Source: an uncultured Odoribacter sp. (lineage in GTDB: Bacteria; Bacteroidota; Bacteroidia; Bacteroidales; Marinifilaceae). Taken from it: a DNA stretch of 64,000 bases. Shown piece by piece: positions 8,268-17,586 of the stretch. Position numbers and translations under genes: made by a program. Position 1 is the stretch's first letter. Each line of letters opens with the position of its first letter. The stretch covers positions 1-64,000 of the forward strand of contig CAJURM010000010.1 in NCBI GenBank assembly GCA_910589025.1, read 5' to 3'. The notes beneath the pieces are model-generated. The model did no database searches. It was given only the letters and a program-made list of their open reading frames with translations, and was not told the origin of the DNA.

Positions 8268-9986
8268 ATGGCAACAATAACAAGACAACAATACAATGAC
8301 CTGTACGGCCCTACTGTAGGGGATAAAATCCGCTTGGGAGATACTGATTTGTATGTAGAGATTACGAAGGACCTCTGTGTATATGGAGATGAAGTGGTTT
8401 ACGGAGGAGGCAAGACGTTACGGGACGGGATGGGGATGGCTAACACTATCACAGCGGAAGGCGGGACTTTGGATCTGGTCATTACGAATGTAACTATTAT
8501 TGATCCGGTGTTGGGAGTAATTAAGGCTGATGTCGGGGTGAAAGACGGAAAGATTGCCGGTATCGGCAAAGCGGGGAACCCGAATACAATGCGGGGGGTA
8601 AATCCGGAATTAGTGACTGGGACTGCTACGGATTCTATTTCCGGGGAGCATCTGATATTAACAGCGGCTGCTATTGACGGACATGTACACATGATTGCCC
8701 CGCAACAGGCATACCATTGTTTGAGTAATGGTGTGACAACACTTGTTGGAGGGGGTGTCGGTCCGACGGATGGCAGTAATGGTACCACGATTACGTCGGG
8801 AACATGGAATATGAAAAGGATGTTGCAGGCGATTGATGGGCTGCCGGTGAATTACGGTTTGCTTGGAAAAGGAAACTGTTCGGTGCGCCGTCCGTTGGTG
8901 GAACAGATGCTGGCAGGGGCTTGTGGTTTCAAGATTCATGAAGACTGGGGAAGTACTCCGGCTGCAATACAGGCCGCGATGGCCGTTGCCGATGAATTTG
9001 ACGTACAGGTTGCCATTCATACGGATACTCTGAATGAAGGGGGGTATGTAGAAGATACAATTGCGGCTATTGATGGACGTACCATTCATACTTATCATAC
9101 AGAAGGAGCAGGTGGAGGACATGCCCCGGATTTGCTGAAGGTTGCTTCTTTGGCGAATGTACTGCCTTCTTCCACCAATCCGACGTTGCCGTTCGGCATC
9201 AATTCGCAGGCGGAGTTGTTTGATATGATTATGGTCTGTCATAATCTGAACCCGAAAATCCCTTCAGATGTGTCATTTGCAGAAAGCCGCGTACGTCCGG
9301 AGACTCAGGCCGCAGAAAATGTTTTGCATGATTTGGGAGTAATTTCTATGATTTCTTCCGACTCACAGGCTATGGGGCGTGTGGGCGAGAATTTCCTGCG
9401 TGCATTTCAAATGGCCAGCTATATGAAGCAAGTGAGAGGGAAATTGGCGGAGGATTCTGATCAAAACGATAATTTTCGGGTGTTGCGCTATTTGGCGAAG
9501 CTGACCATTAATCCGGCAATTACGTATGGATTCTCTGAGATGTTGGGGTCAATAGAGAAGGGGAAAATGGCGGACCTGGTGTTGTGGGAACCCGCTTTTT
9601 TTGGCACGAAACCGAAAATGGTTATCAAGGGAGGTATGATCAACTGGGCGAATATGGGGGATCCTAATGCATCCTTGCCTACACCTCAGCCGATGTATTA
9701 TCGTCCGATGTATGGATGTTTCGGTTCTGCGATGCCGGAAAGTTGTGTTTCTTTTGTTTCCAGAGTGTCGCATGATGCGGGAATTAAGGAAAAATACGGT
9801 TTGCAACGTATGGTTTGTCCGGTGCATGGATGCCGTCAAATCGGTAAGCCGCATATGATATTAAATGGGAATATGCCCAAGATCGATGTGAATCCTGAAA
9901 CTTTTGAAGTGTTTGTGGACGGACAACATGCTTATGTGAAACCGGCAGAAAGATTCCCATTGGGACAGCTTTATTTTTTCAGTTAA
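8268..9986 (+). CDS. ureC: Urease alpha (catalytic) subunit
   Basis: 572 aa. All nickel ligands and catalytic residues can be placed, with a +5 offset to Klebsiella numbering: H139 and H141 (DGHVHM), K222 for carbamylation (GFKIHEDWG), H251 (AIHTD), H277 (HTYHTEGAGGGHAPD), catalytic H325 (MVCHNL) and D365 (SSDSQAMGR). The flap residue after H325 is Asn where most ureases have a second His (CHHL). The protein should be active once loaded by the accessory proteins downstream. The C-terminus ends in the conserved RFPLGQLYFF. Confidence 0.98.
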   Translation: MATITRQQYNDLYGPTVGDKIRLGDTDLYVEITKDLCVYGDEVVYGGGKTLRDGMGMANTITAEGGTLDLVITNVTIIDPVLGVIKADVGVKDGKIAGIGKAGNPNTMRGVNPELVTGTATDSISGEHLILTAAAIDGHVHMIAPQQAYHCLSNGVTTLVGGGVGPTDGSNGTTITSGTWNMKRMLQAIDGLPVNYGLLGKGNCSVRRPLVEQMLAGACGFKIHEDWGSTPAAIQAAMAVADEFDVQVAIHTDTLNEGGYVEDTIAAIDGRTIHTYHTEGAGGGHAPDLLKVASLANVLPSSTNPTLPFGINSQAELFDMIMVCHNLNPKIPSDVSFAESRVRPETQAAENVLHDLGVISMISSDSQAMGRVGENFLRAFQMASYMKQVRGKLAEDSDQNDNFRVLRYLAKLTINPAITYGFSEMLGSIEKGKMADLVLWEPAFFGTKPKMVIKGGMINWANMGDPNASLPTPQPMYYRPMYGCFGSAMPESCVSFVSRVSHDAGIKEKYGLQRMVCPVHGCRQIGKPHMILNGNMPKIDVNPETFEVFVDGQHAYVKPAERFPLGQLYFFS

Positions 9987-10075
9987 CCGATTTTGAAAAC
10001 AGGAATATGGTGTGCCGGGAGGATATTTTGTTCTTCCGGCAACGATTTTACCACGCTAAATTATAATTAATCCCT

Positions 10076-10642
10076 ATGAAAATTTACTCGGAAATTATTG
10101 GAAATATAAATACGGATGCGAATTGGGCAGGGAAATTGAAAGAGGCGGAGATCGAGTACTTGGATTTGGATCAGTGGACGGCGCAGAAGAGTCGTTTTAT
10201 TGTGAAAAGTAGTATGGGCGCGGAGTGTGCTGTGGCTTTGAGGCGGCATAGCCGTATTGAAAACGGCGATATTCTGGAATATGACGCCGGAAAAAGACGG
10301 GCGGTCGTGATACGTATTGATTTGAAACCGGTGTTAGTGATTGATCTGGAAAAGATAGCCGTCCGCTCTCCGGAAGAGATTATCCGGCGTTGTGTGGAGT
10401 TGGGACATGCTGTGGGCAATCAGCATTGGCCGGCTATAGTGAAAGGTACGAAAGTGTATATTCCTTTAACCGTGGATAAAAAAGTGATGATGAGCGTTAT
10501 GGAGACGCATCGGTTTGAGGATGTGATGTATGAATTTCAAGCCGGACGGGAGGTGCTTCCGTTTTTATCACCCCACGAAGTCCGGCAACTTTTCGGTGGC
10601 TGTTCTCAGGAGTTGCCTCATCTTCATACACACAATCATTAA
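10076..10642 (+). CDS. ureE: Urease accessory protein UreE (nickel chaperone)
   Basis: 188 aa. It has an N-terminal peptide-binding domain, then the metal-binding domain with IIRRCVELGHAVGNQHWPA, where the conserved His of UreE binds nickel. The C-terminus is short but His-rich (PHLHTHNH), able to bind extra nickel. It delivers nickel to UreG. The 89-base gap after ureC is the largest inside the structural and accessory genes and holds no obvious terminator. Confidence 0.93.
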   Translation: MKIYSEIIGNINTDANWAGKLKEAEIEYLDLDQWTAQKSRFIVKSSMGAECAVALRRHSRIENGDILEYDAGKRRAVVIRIDLKPVLVIDLEKIAVRSPEEIIRRCVELGHAVGNQHWPAIVKGTKVYIPLTVDKKVMMSVMETHRFEDVMYEFQAGREVLPFLSPHEVRQLFGGCSQELPHLHTHNH

Positions 10643-10665
10643 TGTAAATCTGATAAATAATAATT

Positions 10666-11358
10666 ATGACGGATGACATAACCCGCTTGATGAGGTTGGT
10701 GGAGTTTTCCGATTCCGCTTTTCCTGTGGGAACGTTTTCTTTTTCCAACGGTTTAGAGTCTGCGGCTTTCGAGGGGGAGGTATATGATGCTGAAACTTTG
10801 GAGCAGTATGTGCGTACGGTCCTCCGGCAGACTCTTTTTTGTGATGCCATTGCTGCCTTGAATGCATTCCGGGCAGCGGGCAGAAATGACTATGAAGAGA
10901 TAAAGGAGGCGGACAGACAGGTTATTTTATGTAAGATGAATGCGGAAGCCCGGCAGATGCTTACCCGTACCGGAAAAAAAATGGCAGAAATCTGTATCCG
11001 GATCAGGGAGAGTGAATTGATGAAACAATGGTTGGAAGATATTCTGGAGCAGCGGGTAGCGGGAACTTATCCGATTACCCAGGCGATTTATTTTCAGCAG
11101 TGCGGTTTGACGGAACAAGAGCTTTTTGTAGCTATTGAATACGGCACTGTCAATTTGGTGCTGAATGCTGCCTTGCGTTGTGTGAAAGTGTCCCATTATG
11201 AGACGCAGGCTATCCTTTACCGCATTGGTGTAGGAGCATTAGAGGACTACGAGCAAGTCAGAGAAGCAGGATATGAAGACATGACGGCTTTTGTACCGGA
11301 AATGGATATTATGGCTTCATTGCATGAAAAGGGCAAAATGAGGATGTTTATGAATTAA
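10666..11358 (+). CDS. ureF: Urease accessory protein UreF
   Basis: 230 aa, all-helical. The N-terminal motif FSDSAFPVGTFSFSNGLES is the UreF signature (SDSxFPxGxFxxSxGLE). UreF bridges UreD and UreG in the maturation complex and gates the GTPase. It follows ureE at 23 bases and precedes ureG at 23 bases. Confidence 0.93.
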   Translation: MTDDITRLMRLVEFSDSAFPVGTFSFSNGLESAAFEGEVYDAETLEQYVRTVLRQTLFCDAIAALNAFRAAGRNDYEEIKEADRQVILCKMNAEARQMLTRTGKKMAEICIRIRESELMKQWLEDILEQRVAGTYPITQAIYFQQCGLTEQELFVAIEYGTVNLVLNAALRCVKVSHYETQAILYRIGVGALEDYEQVREAGYEDMTAFVPEMDIMASLHEKGKMRMFMN

Positions 11359-11381
11359 ATCTATTGAAAATTGAATAAATC

Positions 11382-12032
11382 ATGAGTAATACATGTAGAA
11401 TCGGTGTCGGAGGACCAGTGGGTTCTGGCAAGACGGCACTTATTGAGGCTATTACGCCTTATTTGTTAAAATCAGGACTGAAAGTGCTGATTATCACGAA
11501 TGACATAGTAACTACCGAAGATGCGAAACACGTTCGGAAAATGTTGAAAGGCTATCTGGCGGAAGAACGTATTATTGGGGTGGAGACAGGAGCTTGTCCT
11601 CATACTGCGGTCAGAGAGGACCCTTCAATGAATATTGCGGCAGTGGAAGAGATGGAGGCGAAGTTTCCGGACAGCGATGTGGTTTTAATCGAATCGGGAG
11701 GGGATAACCTTACCCTTACTTTCAGTCCGGCATTGGTAGATTTTTTTATTTATGTGATAGACGTTGCTGCAGGGGATAAAATACCACGGAAAGACGGGCC
11801 TGGCATATCTTATTCCGATATTTTGGTAATTAATAAAACAGATTTGGCTCCTTACGTTCATGCTGATTTAGAGGTAATGCGTCGTGATTCGGAGAAAATG
11901 CGTCCGGGAAAACCGTTTCTGTTTACCAATTGCATGACCGGCGAAGGGATCGAGGAATTGGTGGCGTTGATACGTGATATGGCACTTTTTGACAGGATTG
12001 TTCAGAAAGAAGAAGAAAAGGCAGAGGCATGA
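11382..12032 (+). CDS. ureG: Urease accessory GTPase UreG
   Basis: 216 aa SIMIBI-class GTPase. The P-loop GGPVGSGKT is at residues 8-16; ETGACPHTA contains the nickel-binding Cys-Pro-His; ESGGDNLT is the switch region; NKTDLAPYV is the guanine-specificity loop. It couples GTP hydrolysis to nickel insertion into UreABC. Its stop overlaps the ureD start (ATGA). Confidence 0.97.
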   Translation: MSNTCRIGVGGPVGSGKTALIEAITPYLLKSGLKVLIITNDIVTTEDAKHVRKMLKGYLAEERIIGVETGACPHTAVREDPSMNIAAVEEMEAKFPDSDVVLIESGGDNLTLTFSPALVDFFIYVIDVAAGDKIPRKDGPGISYSDILVINKTDLAPYVHADLEVMRRDSEKMRPGKPFLFTNCMTGEGIEELVALIRDMALFDRIVQKEEEKAEA

Positions 12033-12946
12033 AGGATTTTACAAAGTGTAGGGAATTAACTCCCTATCTGACAGAAACTCCGGCAATGCGTTTAGGGGCA
12101 CCGGGTAAGAACGGAAAACTTGATTTGGTGTTTGAACTTGATTCGGGGAAAAAGTCTGTCATGAGGCATTGGGACAGGCGCGCTCCGTTGATTGTGCAGC
12201 AGGAACTCTATTTTGATGAGGGGATGCCTGAGATGCCTTGTGTGTATATCTTATCGTCCGGTGGTCCGAATGTGGATGGCGACCGCTATGAAAACCGTTT
12301 TACGGTGCGTAAGGATGCTTATGCTTTCATATCGACAGGTGCGGCGACGAAAATAGCCGAAATGGTTTACAATTATTCGGCATTGAAACAGACTTTCGTG
12401 CTGGAGGAGAATGCTTATCTGGAGTATCTGCCCGAAGCGACAATCCCTTGTCGGAACAGTCGTTATATGACAGACACTGATATTTCCATTCATCCTTCTG
12501 CCACGCTTTTTTATGCGGAAATCTACACCGGAGGGCGTAAGTATTATCAGGGAGGAGAATTGTTTGTCTATGACTTGCTGTCTGTTTGTACGCGGGCATT
12601 CCGTCCGGACGGTACTCCTCTTTTCCGAGAAAAAATGGTTTCGGAACCCAAAAGGAAATCTGTTCGTCATATTGGTGTCATGCACCACTACGATGTCTTT
12701 GCTAATGTTATTGTCTTGACACCAGAAAAGGATGCGGGACAGATTTATGAACGCACACAGGCATTTATCGATCGGGATAAAGGGATTGCGGTAGGGATTA
12801 CCCATTTGCCAAACCGGAGTGGATTGATTTTTAAAGTGTTGGGAAAAGAAACACAACCGGTGAAAAAACTGATTCGGGAATTCTGTTCGGTGGTTCGGAT
12901 GCAAATCAAGGGAAAGCCAGTGCCTGAGGAGTTTGTCTGGCGTTGA
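12029..12946 (+). CDS. ureD: Urease accessory protein UreD (UreH)
   Basis: 305 aa. It carries UreD family features (ILSSGGPNVDGDRYENRFTV, then AATKIAEM and LEYLPEATIPCRNSRY). UreD docks on the urease apoprotein and forms the tunnel through which nickel passes from UreG. Placing ureD last, after ureG, is common outside the enterobacteria. It overlaps ureG by 4 bases. Confidence 0.93.
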   Translation: MKDFTKCRELTPYLTETPAMRLGAPGKNGKLDLVFELDSGKKSVMRHWDRRAPLIVQQELYFDEGMPEMPCVYILSSGGPNVDGDRYENRFTVRKDAYAFISTGAATKIAEMVYNYSALKQTFVLEENAYLEYLPEATIPCRNSRYMTDTDISIHPSATLFYAEIYTGGRKYYQGGELFVYDLLSVCTRAFRPDGTPLFREKMVSEPKRKSVRHIGVMHHYDVFANVIVLTPEKDAGQIYERTQAFIDRDKGIAVGITHLPNRSGLIFKVLGKETQPVKKLIREFCSVVRMQIKGKPVPEEFVWR

Positions 12947-12973
12947 CAATTGCAAGCATTAAATGGATGAAAT

Positions 12974-13948
12974 ATGGAAAAACAAGTAATTGTATTGCCT
13001 AAAGTTTTTTCTTTCGGATTTTTTCGGATTGTATCGAAAGGAGTGGGCCAAGTGATGTTTCAGGACAATGTCTGGACGGGATTGTTTTTTTTAGCCGGAA
13101 TTTTCTACGGTTCTTATGCAACTGGTAATTCTGCCGTTGCGTGGGGGGCTTTGGTCGGGGTGGTTGTATCAACGCTGACGGGCTATTTGTTGAATTATCC
13201 TGCATCGAAAGGGCTTTCCGGGTTGTGGGGCTTCAACGGTGTGTTGGTCGGATGCGCCCTGCCGACTTTTTTAGGGAATGTGCCGTTGATGTGGCTGGCG
13301 CTTATCCTTTTTTCAGCCATGACGACCTGGGTGATGGTGGGATTGAACCATCTGCTGTCTCCTTATAAAGTGAGTTCGTTTACCTTTCCTTTTGTATTGA
13401 TTACGTGGTTTGTCCTGTTGGCGGCGCGGATTATGCACGGTTTGCCTCATGGTTCATTGGGAACGCCGGGATTACCCGGAAGTTTTTCTTCTTCGCTTGA
13501 CTTGTCGTTTGTCAATCTGTTGGTCTATTGGCTGAGGGGCATCAGCCAGGTTTTTTTGGTAAACTCATGGGTGACCGGATTGCTTTTTTTAATCGGTTTG
13601 GCTATTAGCAACCGTTGGGCCGCGATATGGGCCGCTATCGCTTCTGCATTGGCATTGGCTGTCGCGGTTTTGTATCAGTGTAATAGTGAGGATATTGCCA
13701 ACGGGCTTTTCGGGTTCAGTCCCGTATTGACTGGTATTGCCTTGGGAACTACCTTCTATAAGGTGAACTGGCGTACGTTTCTGTGGAGTTTGACAGGAAT
13801 CGTTGCCACCGTCTTTATTCAGGCTGCAATGGATACTTTTTTTACGCCTTTGGGTATACCTACGCTTACCGGACCGTTCTGTGTGGCAACTTGGCTTTTT
13901 CTGTTGCCCCATTTGAATTTGAATAAAAAAGCTTTGCAACAGGGGTAA
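12974..13948 (+). CDS. Urea channel, UT family
   Basis: 324 aa, about ten membrane segments in two similar halves. The repeat signatures are GLSGLWGFNGVLVGCA and GLFGFSPVLTGIALG, and the first half carries the TFPFVLITW selectivity-region motif. UT proteins let urea flow passively across the inner membrane. Position directly after ureD supports supply of urea to the enzyme. It starts 27 bases after ureD. Confidence 0.93.
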   Translation: MEKQVIVLPKVFSFGFFRIVSKGVGQVMFQDNVWTGLFFLAGIFYGSYATGNSAVAWGALVGVVVSTLTGYLLNYPASKGLSGLWGFNGVLVGCALPTFLGNVPLMWLALILFSAMTTWVMVGLNHLLSPYKVSSFTFPFVLITWFVLLAARIMHGLPHGSLGTPGLPGSFSSSLDLSFVNLLVYWLRGISQVFLVNSWVTGLLFLIGLAISNRWAAIWAAIASALALAVAVLYQCNSEDIANGLFGFSPVLTGIALGTTFYKVNWRTFLWSLTGIVATVFIQAAMDTFFTPLGIPTLTGPFCVATWLFLLPHLNLNKKALQQG

Positions 13949-13961
13949 ATGATAAATAGTG

Positions 13962-15344
13962 ATGATGGAAGATACATCCCGTTTGCTGAACATGAAAGAT
14001 ATGCCCTTGTGTTGGCGGCATATCTGTATCCTGCTGATAACTTCCGTCGGACAGGCTTTGGGCGGCATGCTCGCCATATTGGTCGGAGTGATTGCCCCCC
14101 TGATTGCAATTACCCGGCATCCGGTATTGCCTTTCTGGGGGCAGGGAGTGCTTTGTGCTTCCGGGCTGATCGGAATCATGTTTGGCTCGCTGCTTTTCGG
14201 GTGGCTGAGTGATAAGTTCGGTTATCTCTTTTTTTTCCGCTTTTGTCCTTTGCTTGTGACAGGGGCATCGTTGTGGGTTTATTTTTTTCCAACAGTGACT
14301 GTGCTTGTAATATGTCTGTTACTTATTGGTATTGCCATTGGCGGTTCATATGCCCTCGACCCCTCCTATCTGTCGGAAATCATGCCGGAAAAATGGAGGA
14401 GAACCATGCTGGGAATTTCCAAAGCTATGTCGGGAGTAGGGAATATCATCATGATAGGTGTAGCCTATATGGTCTTGAAACAGACAGGAGAACCGACGGA
14501 CTGGCATAAATTGTTTTGGGTACTTGCATTGTTGGCTGCCTTGACTTTTTTAGCCCGCTTTTGGTTTGTTGAGAGTCCGGCATGGTTGCTTGCCCACGGA
14601 AAACAGGCGGAAGCAGAGCGTAATCTGCGCCATTTCCTGGGGCAGGATGTTTACATCGGTGATGCGCAGCCGACAAAAAAACACTCTGCTGTTTCTCCGG
14701 TTGCCCGTCGGGAACTTTTTTCCCGGAAAAACATAAAACGCATTATATTGAGCGGTGTCCCATGGGGATGTGAAGGCATGGGCGTATATGGCATCGGCAT
14801 ATTTACTCCTATATTGCTTTTGACGCTCGGACTGATTCATCGGGGTGATAGCTCTTTTGAAAGGGTCGTGGAATCCTTGCGCTTCACTTTTTATATCAAT
14901 CTTTTTGTTATGTTTGGGTTCGTTTTGGGATTGAGCCTTATCAGGCGCTACAACTTGATAAAAACCCAGTTCTGGGGCTTTGTGCTGAGTGCTGCCGGCT
15001 TGGCGGTGACGTGGATGGGATACGTATGGCATGCCCCCGCCGATGTTCTTTTGGCGGGCTTCCTGCTGTTTGAACTGGCGTTGAATGCGGGGCCGCATCT
15101 CTCCACGTTTGAGTTGCCGAGCCGTATATACTCCTTGTCGGAGCGGGCGGGAGGCGAAGGAATAGCCTCTGCATTGGGAAAACTGGGCGCCATTATCGCT
15201 ACCTTTGTCATTCCCCTTTTATTGGGCTGGGGCGGTGGCGGATTGGTGCTGATAGTGGCGATGGCGGTATTACTTTGCGGAGGAATTATCACTTGCTGGC
15301 TGGGCTCACAGGTATTGAATGAAAAAAATAGTATAAACAGATAA
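13962..15344 (+). CDS. Major facilitator superfamily transporter
   Basis: About 460 aa with 12 predicted membrane segments. It has the loop 2-3 motif GWLSDKFG and a SPAWLLAHGK segment after helix 6, as in the sugar-porter and metabolite:proton symporter groups. Start choice is ATG 13962 or 13965; the GTG just before is less likely. The gap to the urea channel is 13 bases, so it is in the urease operon. The substrate is unknown; a nitrogen compound or a product of urea use is possible but unproven. Confidence 0.85.
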   Translation: MMEDTSRLLNMKDMPLCWRHICILLITSVGQALGGMLAILVGVIAPLIAITRHPVLPFWGQGVLCASGLIGIMFGSLLFGWLSDKFGYLFFFRFCPLLVTGASLWVYFFPTVTVLVICLLLIGIAIGGSYALDPSYLSEIMPEKWRRTMLGISKAMSGVGNIIMIGVAYMVLKQTGEPTDWHKLFWVLALLAALTFLARFWFVESPAWLLAHGKQAEAERNLRHFLGQDVYIGDAQPTKKHSAVSPVARRELFSRKNIKRIILSGVPWGCEGMGVYGIGIFTPILLLTLGLIHRGDSSFERVVESLRFTFYINLFVMFGFVLGLSLIRRYNLIKTQFWGFVLSAAGLAVTWMGYVWHAPADVLLAGFLLFELALNAGPHLSTFELPSRIYSLSERAGGEGIASALGKLGAIIATFVIPLLLGWGGGGLVLIVAMAVLLCGGIITCWLGSQVLNEKNSINR

Positions 15345-15357
15345 TGATAGTAAAAGT

Positions 15358-15735
15358 ATGTTTAAAGCGATGTTAATTGCCGGAGCAGGAGGTTTTATCG
15401 GAACTTGCCTGCGCTATCTGGTGGGCAAATTGGCTCATCATATGTTTTCATCCCCTTTTCCCTGGGGAACTTTTGCCGTGAATATCATTGGTAGTTTTGT
15501 CATCGGAATCTTTTTCGGTCTGGCTGAAAAAGCCCACCTGATATCGGCGAATATGAACGTATTCCTGATTACCGGTTTTTGCGGCGGTTTCACCACGTTT
15601 TCCTCTTTTGCGGACGACATGTTTCTGCTGATGCAAAACAAGCATTGGGGCTATTTCTCCCTCTATCTGGTGTTGAGTATTGTCCTCGGCATTCTTTTAG
15701 TCTGGCTGGGACGCAGCATTGTCAAACCGGCGTAA
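15358..15735 (+). CDS. crcB: Fluoride channel CrcB/Fluc
   Basis: 125 aa with four membrane helices. Family motifs are present: GGFIGTCLRY, WGTFAVNIIGSFVIG and GFCGGFTTFSSF (with the Phe-box phenylalanines and the TTFSSF track). It works as an antiparallel dimer exporting fluoride. It begins 13 bases after the MFS gene, so it is the last gene of the urease operon. No room exists for a fluoride riboswitch of its own. A GC hairpin (CCGGC gtaa GCCGG, 15727-15740) covers its stop, 8 bases from the convergent mnmA end. Confidence 0.95.
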   Translation: MFKAMLIAGAGGFIGTCLRYLVGKLAHHMFSSPFPWGTFAVNIIGSFVIGIFFGLAEKAHLISANMNVFLITGFCGGFTTFSSFADDMFLLMQNKHWGYFSLYLVLSIVLGILLVWLGRSIVKPA

Positions 15736-15743
15736 GCCGGGGG

Positions 15744-16823
15744 TTATTCAATGATTCCCCCGCCGACCACATCGGCACCTTCATAGAATACGGCACTTTG
15801 CCCCGGTGTGATGGAATCGACGGGATGTTGGAAGACCACGCGTATTTTCTCCCCTTCCGGATACAGGCGGGCGATGCCTCCCTGGCTCCGGTAGCGTATC
15901 TTTACTGCCACTTCCATCCCGTCGGGAATCTGCGGATATTTCATGAAGTTGAGTTGGCTGGCGTAAAAAGTCTGGCCTTGAAGTTCCTCCCTTGTGCCTA
16001 AAACTATTTTGTTCTCCTCGGCTGAAATGGCAACGACAAACATCGGTTGTCCCAGGGCGATGCCCAAGCCTTTCCGCTGACCGATAGTGTAGTGGGGAAA
16101 GCCTTTGTGCTGTCCTAAGTAATTGCCCTGAGTGTCTACGAAATCCCCCGGTCCGTATTTTTCTGAAAAATCTTCTACTTCTTCATTCAGAAAAGCACGG
16201 TAATCGTTGTCCGGAATGAAGCAGATTTCCTGGCTTTCCCCTTTTTGGGAGAGTTTTTCATACCCGTGTTGCAGGGCGATTCGCCGGACTTCCGGTTTGG
16301 TCAGTTCACCCAAGGGGAATAGTGTCCGGGCAAGGTTATCCTGGGTAAGCATCCAGAGAAAATAAGTCTGGTCTTTTGCTTCATCGATGCCTTTTTGCAA
16401 AAAATAGCGGTTGCCTTTCTCTCCGATGCGGGCATAGTGTCCCGTGGCGATATAATCACATCCGTATTGGTCAGCTGTTTCGAGCAGCTTGCCCCACTTA
16501 ATTGTGGAGTTGCAGACCACACAGGGATTGGGCGTCCGTCCCCGGAGGTATTCGTCAATAAAATTGCGGATGACGCTGTCTTTGAATTCCTTGCGGATAT
16601 CCAGGATGTGGTGTTCAAATCCTAAATCCTGCGCCATTTTTTTAGCTTCAAACAAGGAGTCTACACTGCAACACCCTTTTTCTTTTTCCATACATCCTTG
16701 GGAGATGTTGTCAAAAGTGCGGTATGTCACTCCTACGAGTTCATACCCTTGTTTTTGCAATAGCATTGCGGCAACGGTACTGTCGATACCGCCGCTCATT
16801 GCCATCAAAACTCTTTTTTTCAT
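15744..16823 (-). CDS. mnmA: tRNA-specific 2-thiouridylase MnmA
   Basis: 359 aa. The PP-loop SGGIDST is at residues 10-16. The catalytic cysteines lie in NPCVVCNSTIKWG and ESQEICFIPDNDYR, and GCDYIATGHYARI is conserved. It makes 2-thiouridine at U34 of Lys, Glu and Gln tRNAs. It has a Cys-rich insertion near residues 45-52 (CMEKEKGCCS), seen in some Bacteroidetes paralogs. Its start overlaps the trmB stop by 4 bases. Confidence 0.94.
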   Translation of the reverse strand: MKKRVLMAMSGGIDSTVAAMLLQKQGYELVGVTYRTFDNISQGCMEKEKGCCSVDSLFEAKKMAQDLGFEHHILDIRKEFKDSVIRNFIDEYLRGRTPNPCVVCNSTIKWGKLLETADQYGCDYIATGHYARIGEKGNRYFLQKGIDEAKDQTYFLWMLTQDNLARTLFPLGELTKPEVRRIALQHGYEKLSQKGESQEICFIPDNDYRAFLNEEVEDFSEKYGPGDFVDTQGNYLGQHKGFPHYTIGQRKGLGIALGQPMFVVAISAEENKIVLGTREELQGQTFYASQLNFMKYPQIPDGMEVAVKIRYRSQGGIARLYPEGEKIRVVFQHPVDSITPGQSAVFYEGADVVGGGIIE

Positions 16824-17578
16824 AAATCTGCGGCTCGGTTAGGATTCATATAACGGGCTTCACTGTGGTAGTTGTCTTTTTCAAATTCAGTATCCGGTTC
16901 CTCTAAAGTATCCACTTCGTCCAGCGAAAAACGAATGTATTTGATTTGCTTCCCTCTCGATAACCACTGTTGTTCGTAAAATGTTTTGATACCCAGTATT
17001 TTGTCATTCATGCCGGCGGCATATAGATCTTCCGTCCGGACGTGGCATTTTAAATGATTGATTTGAATCAGTTCCGAAGTATAGGCATACAGGAACGGAC
17101 TGTCTGTTTTCAGATGAATCAGCCCTCCGGGTTTTAAAAAACAGGTATAGAGCGAGAGGAAACGACTTCCTGTCAGACGTTTGCGTGCTTTGGCCATCTG
17201 TGGGTCGGGAAAAGTAATCCAGATTTCAGAGATTTCTTCCGGGGCAAAAACGGAAGAAAGCATTTCGGCATAAATACGCAAAAAGATAGCGTTGGAAATA
17301 TTTTGTTCCAAAGCAGTTTTGGCTCCATGCCACATGCGGGCTCCTTTGATGTCGATACCGATAAAGTTTTTTTCTGGGTAGAGTTTTCCCAGTCCGACAG
17401 TATATTCCCCTTTTCCGCAACCGATTTCCAGAACAATCGGATGGTCGTTGTGGAAAATTTCTTTCCCCCATTTTCCTTTTAAAGGATGGTCGGTGCGGAA
17501 AATTTCTTCATGTCGGGGCTGAAAAACGTTTTCCAGTCTTTCCATTTCGGCAAATCTGGCTAATTTTTTTTTTGCCAT
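16820..17578 (-). CDS. trmB: tRNA (guanine-N7)-methyltransferase TrmB
   Basis: 252 aa from the ATG at 17578 (MAKKKLARFAEMER). An upstream in-frame extension to 17671 overlaps the gldH-like gene and looks non-coding. The SAM-binding motif is LEIGCGKGEY, followed by FIGIDIKGARMWHG and ITFPDPQMAKARKRLT, the family's substrate-loop motif. It methylates G46 of tRNA. It is co-transcribed with mnmA downstream. Confidence 0.94.
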   Translation of the reverse strand: MAKKKLARFAEMERLENVFQPRHEEIFRTDHPLKGKWGKEIFHNDHPIVLEIGCGKGEYTVGLGKLYPEKNFIGIDIKGARMWHGAKTALEQNISNAIFLRIYAEMLSSVFAPEEISEIWITFPDPQMAKARKRLTGSRFLSLYTCFLKPGGLIHLKTDSPFLYAYTSELIQINHLKCHVRTEDLYAAGMNDKILGIKTFYEQQWLSRGKQIKYIRFSLDEVDTLEEPDTEFEKDNYHSEARYMNPNRAADL

Positions 17579-17586
17579 GTGTAGAG

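Noticed and set aside
15345..15357. Fluoride riboswitch before crcB
   Set aside because: The gap to the preceding gene is only 13 bases.
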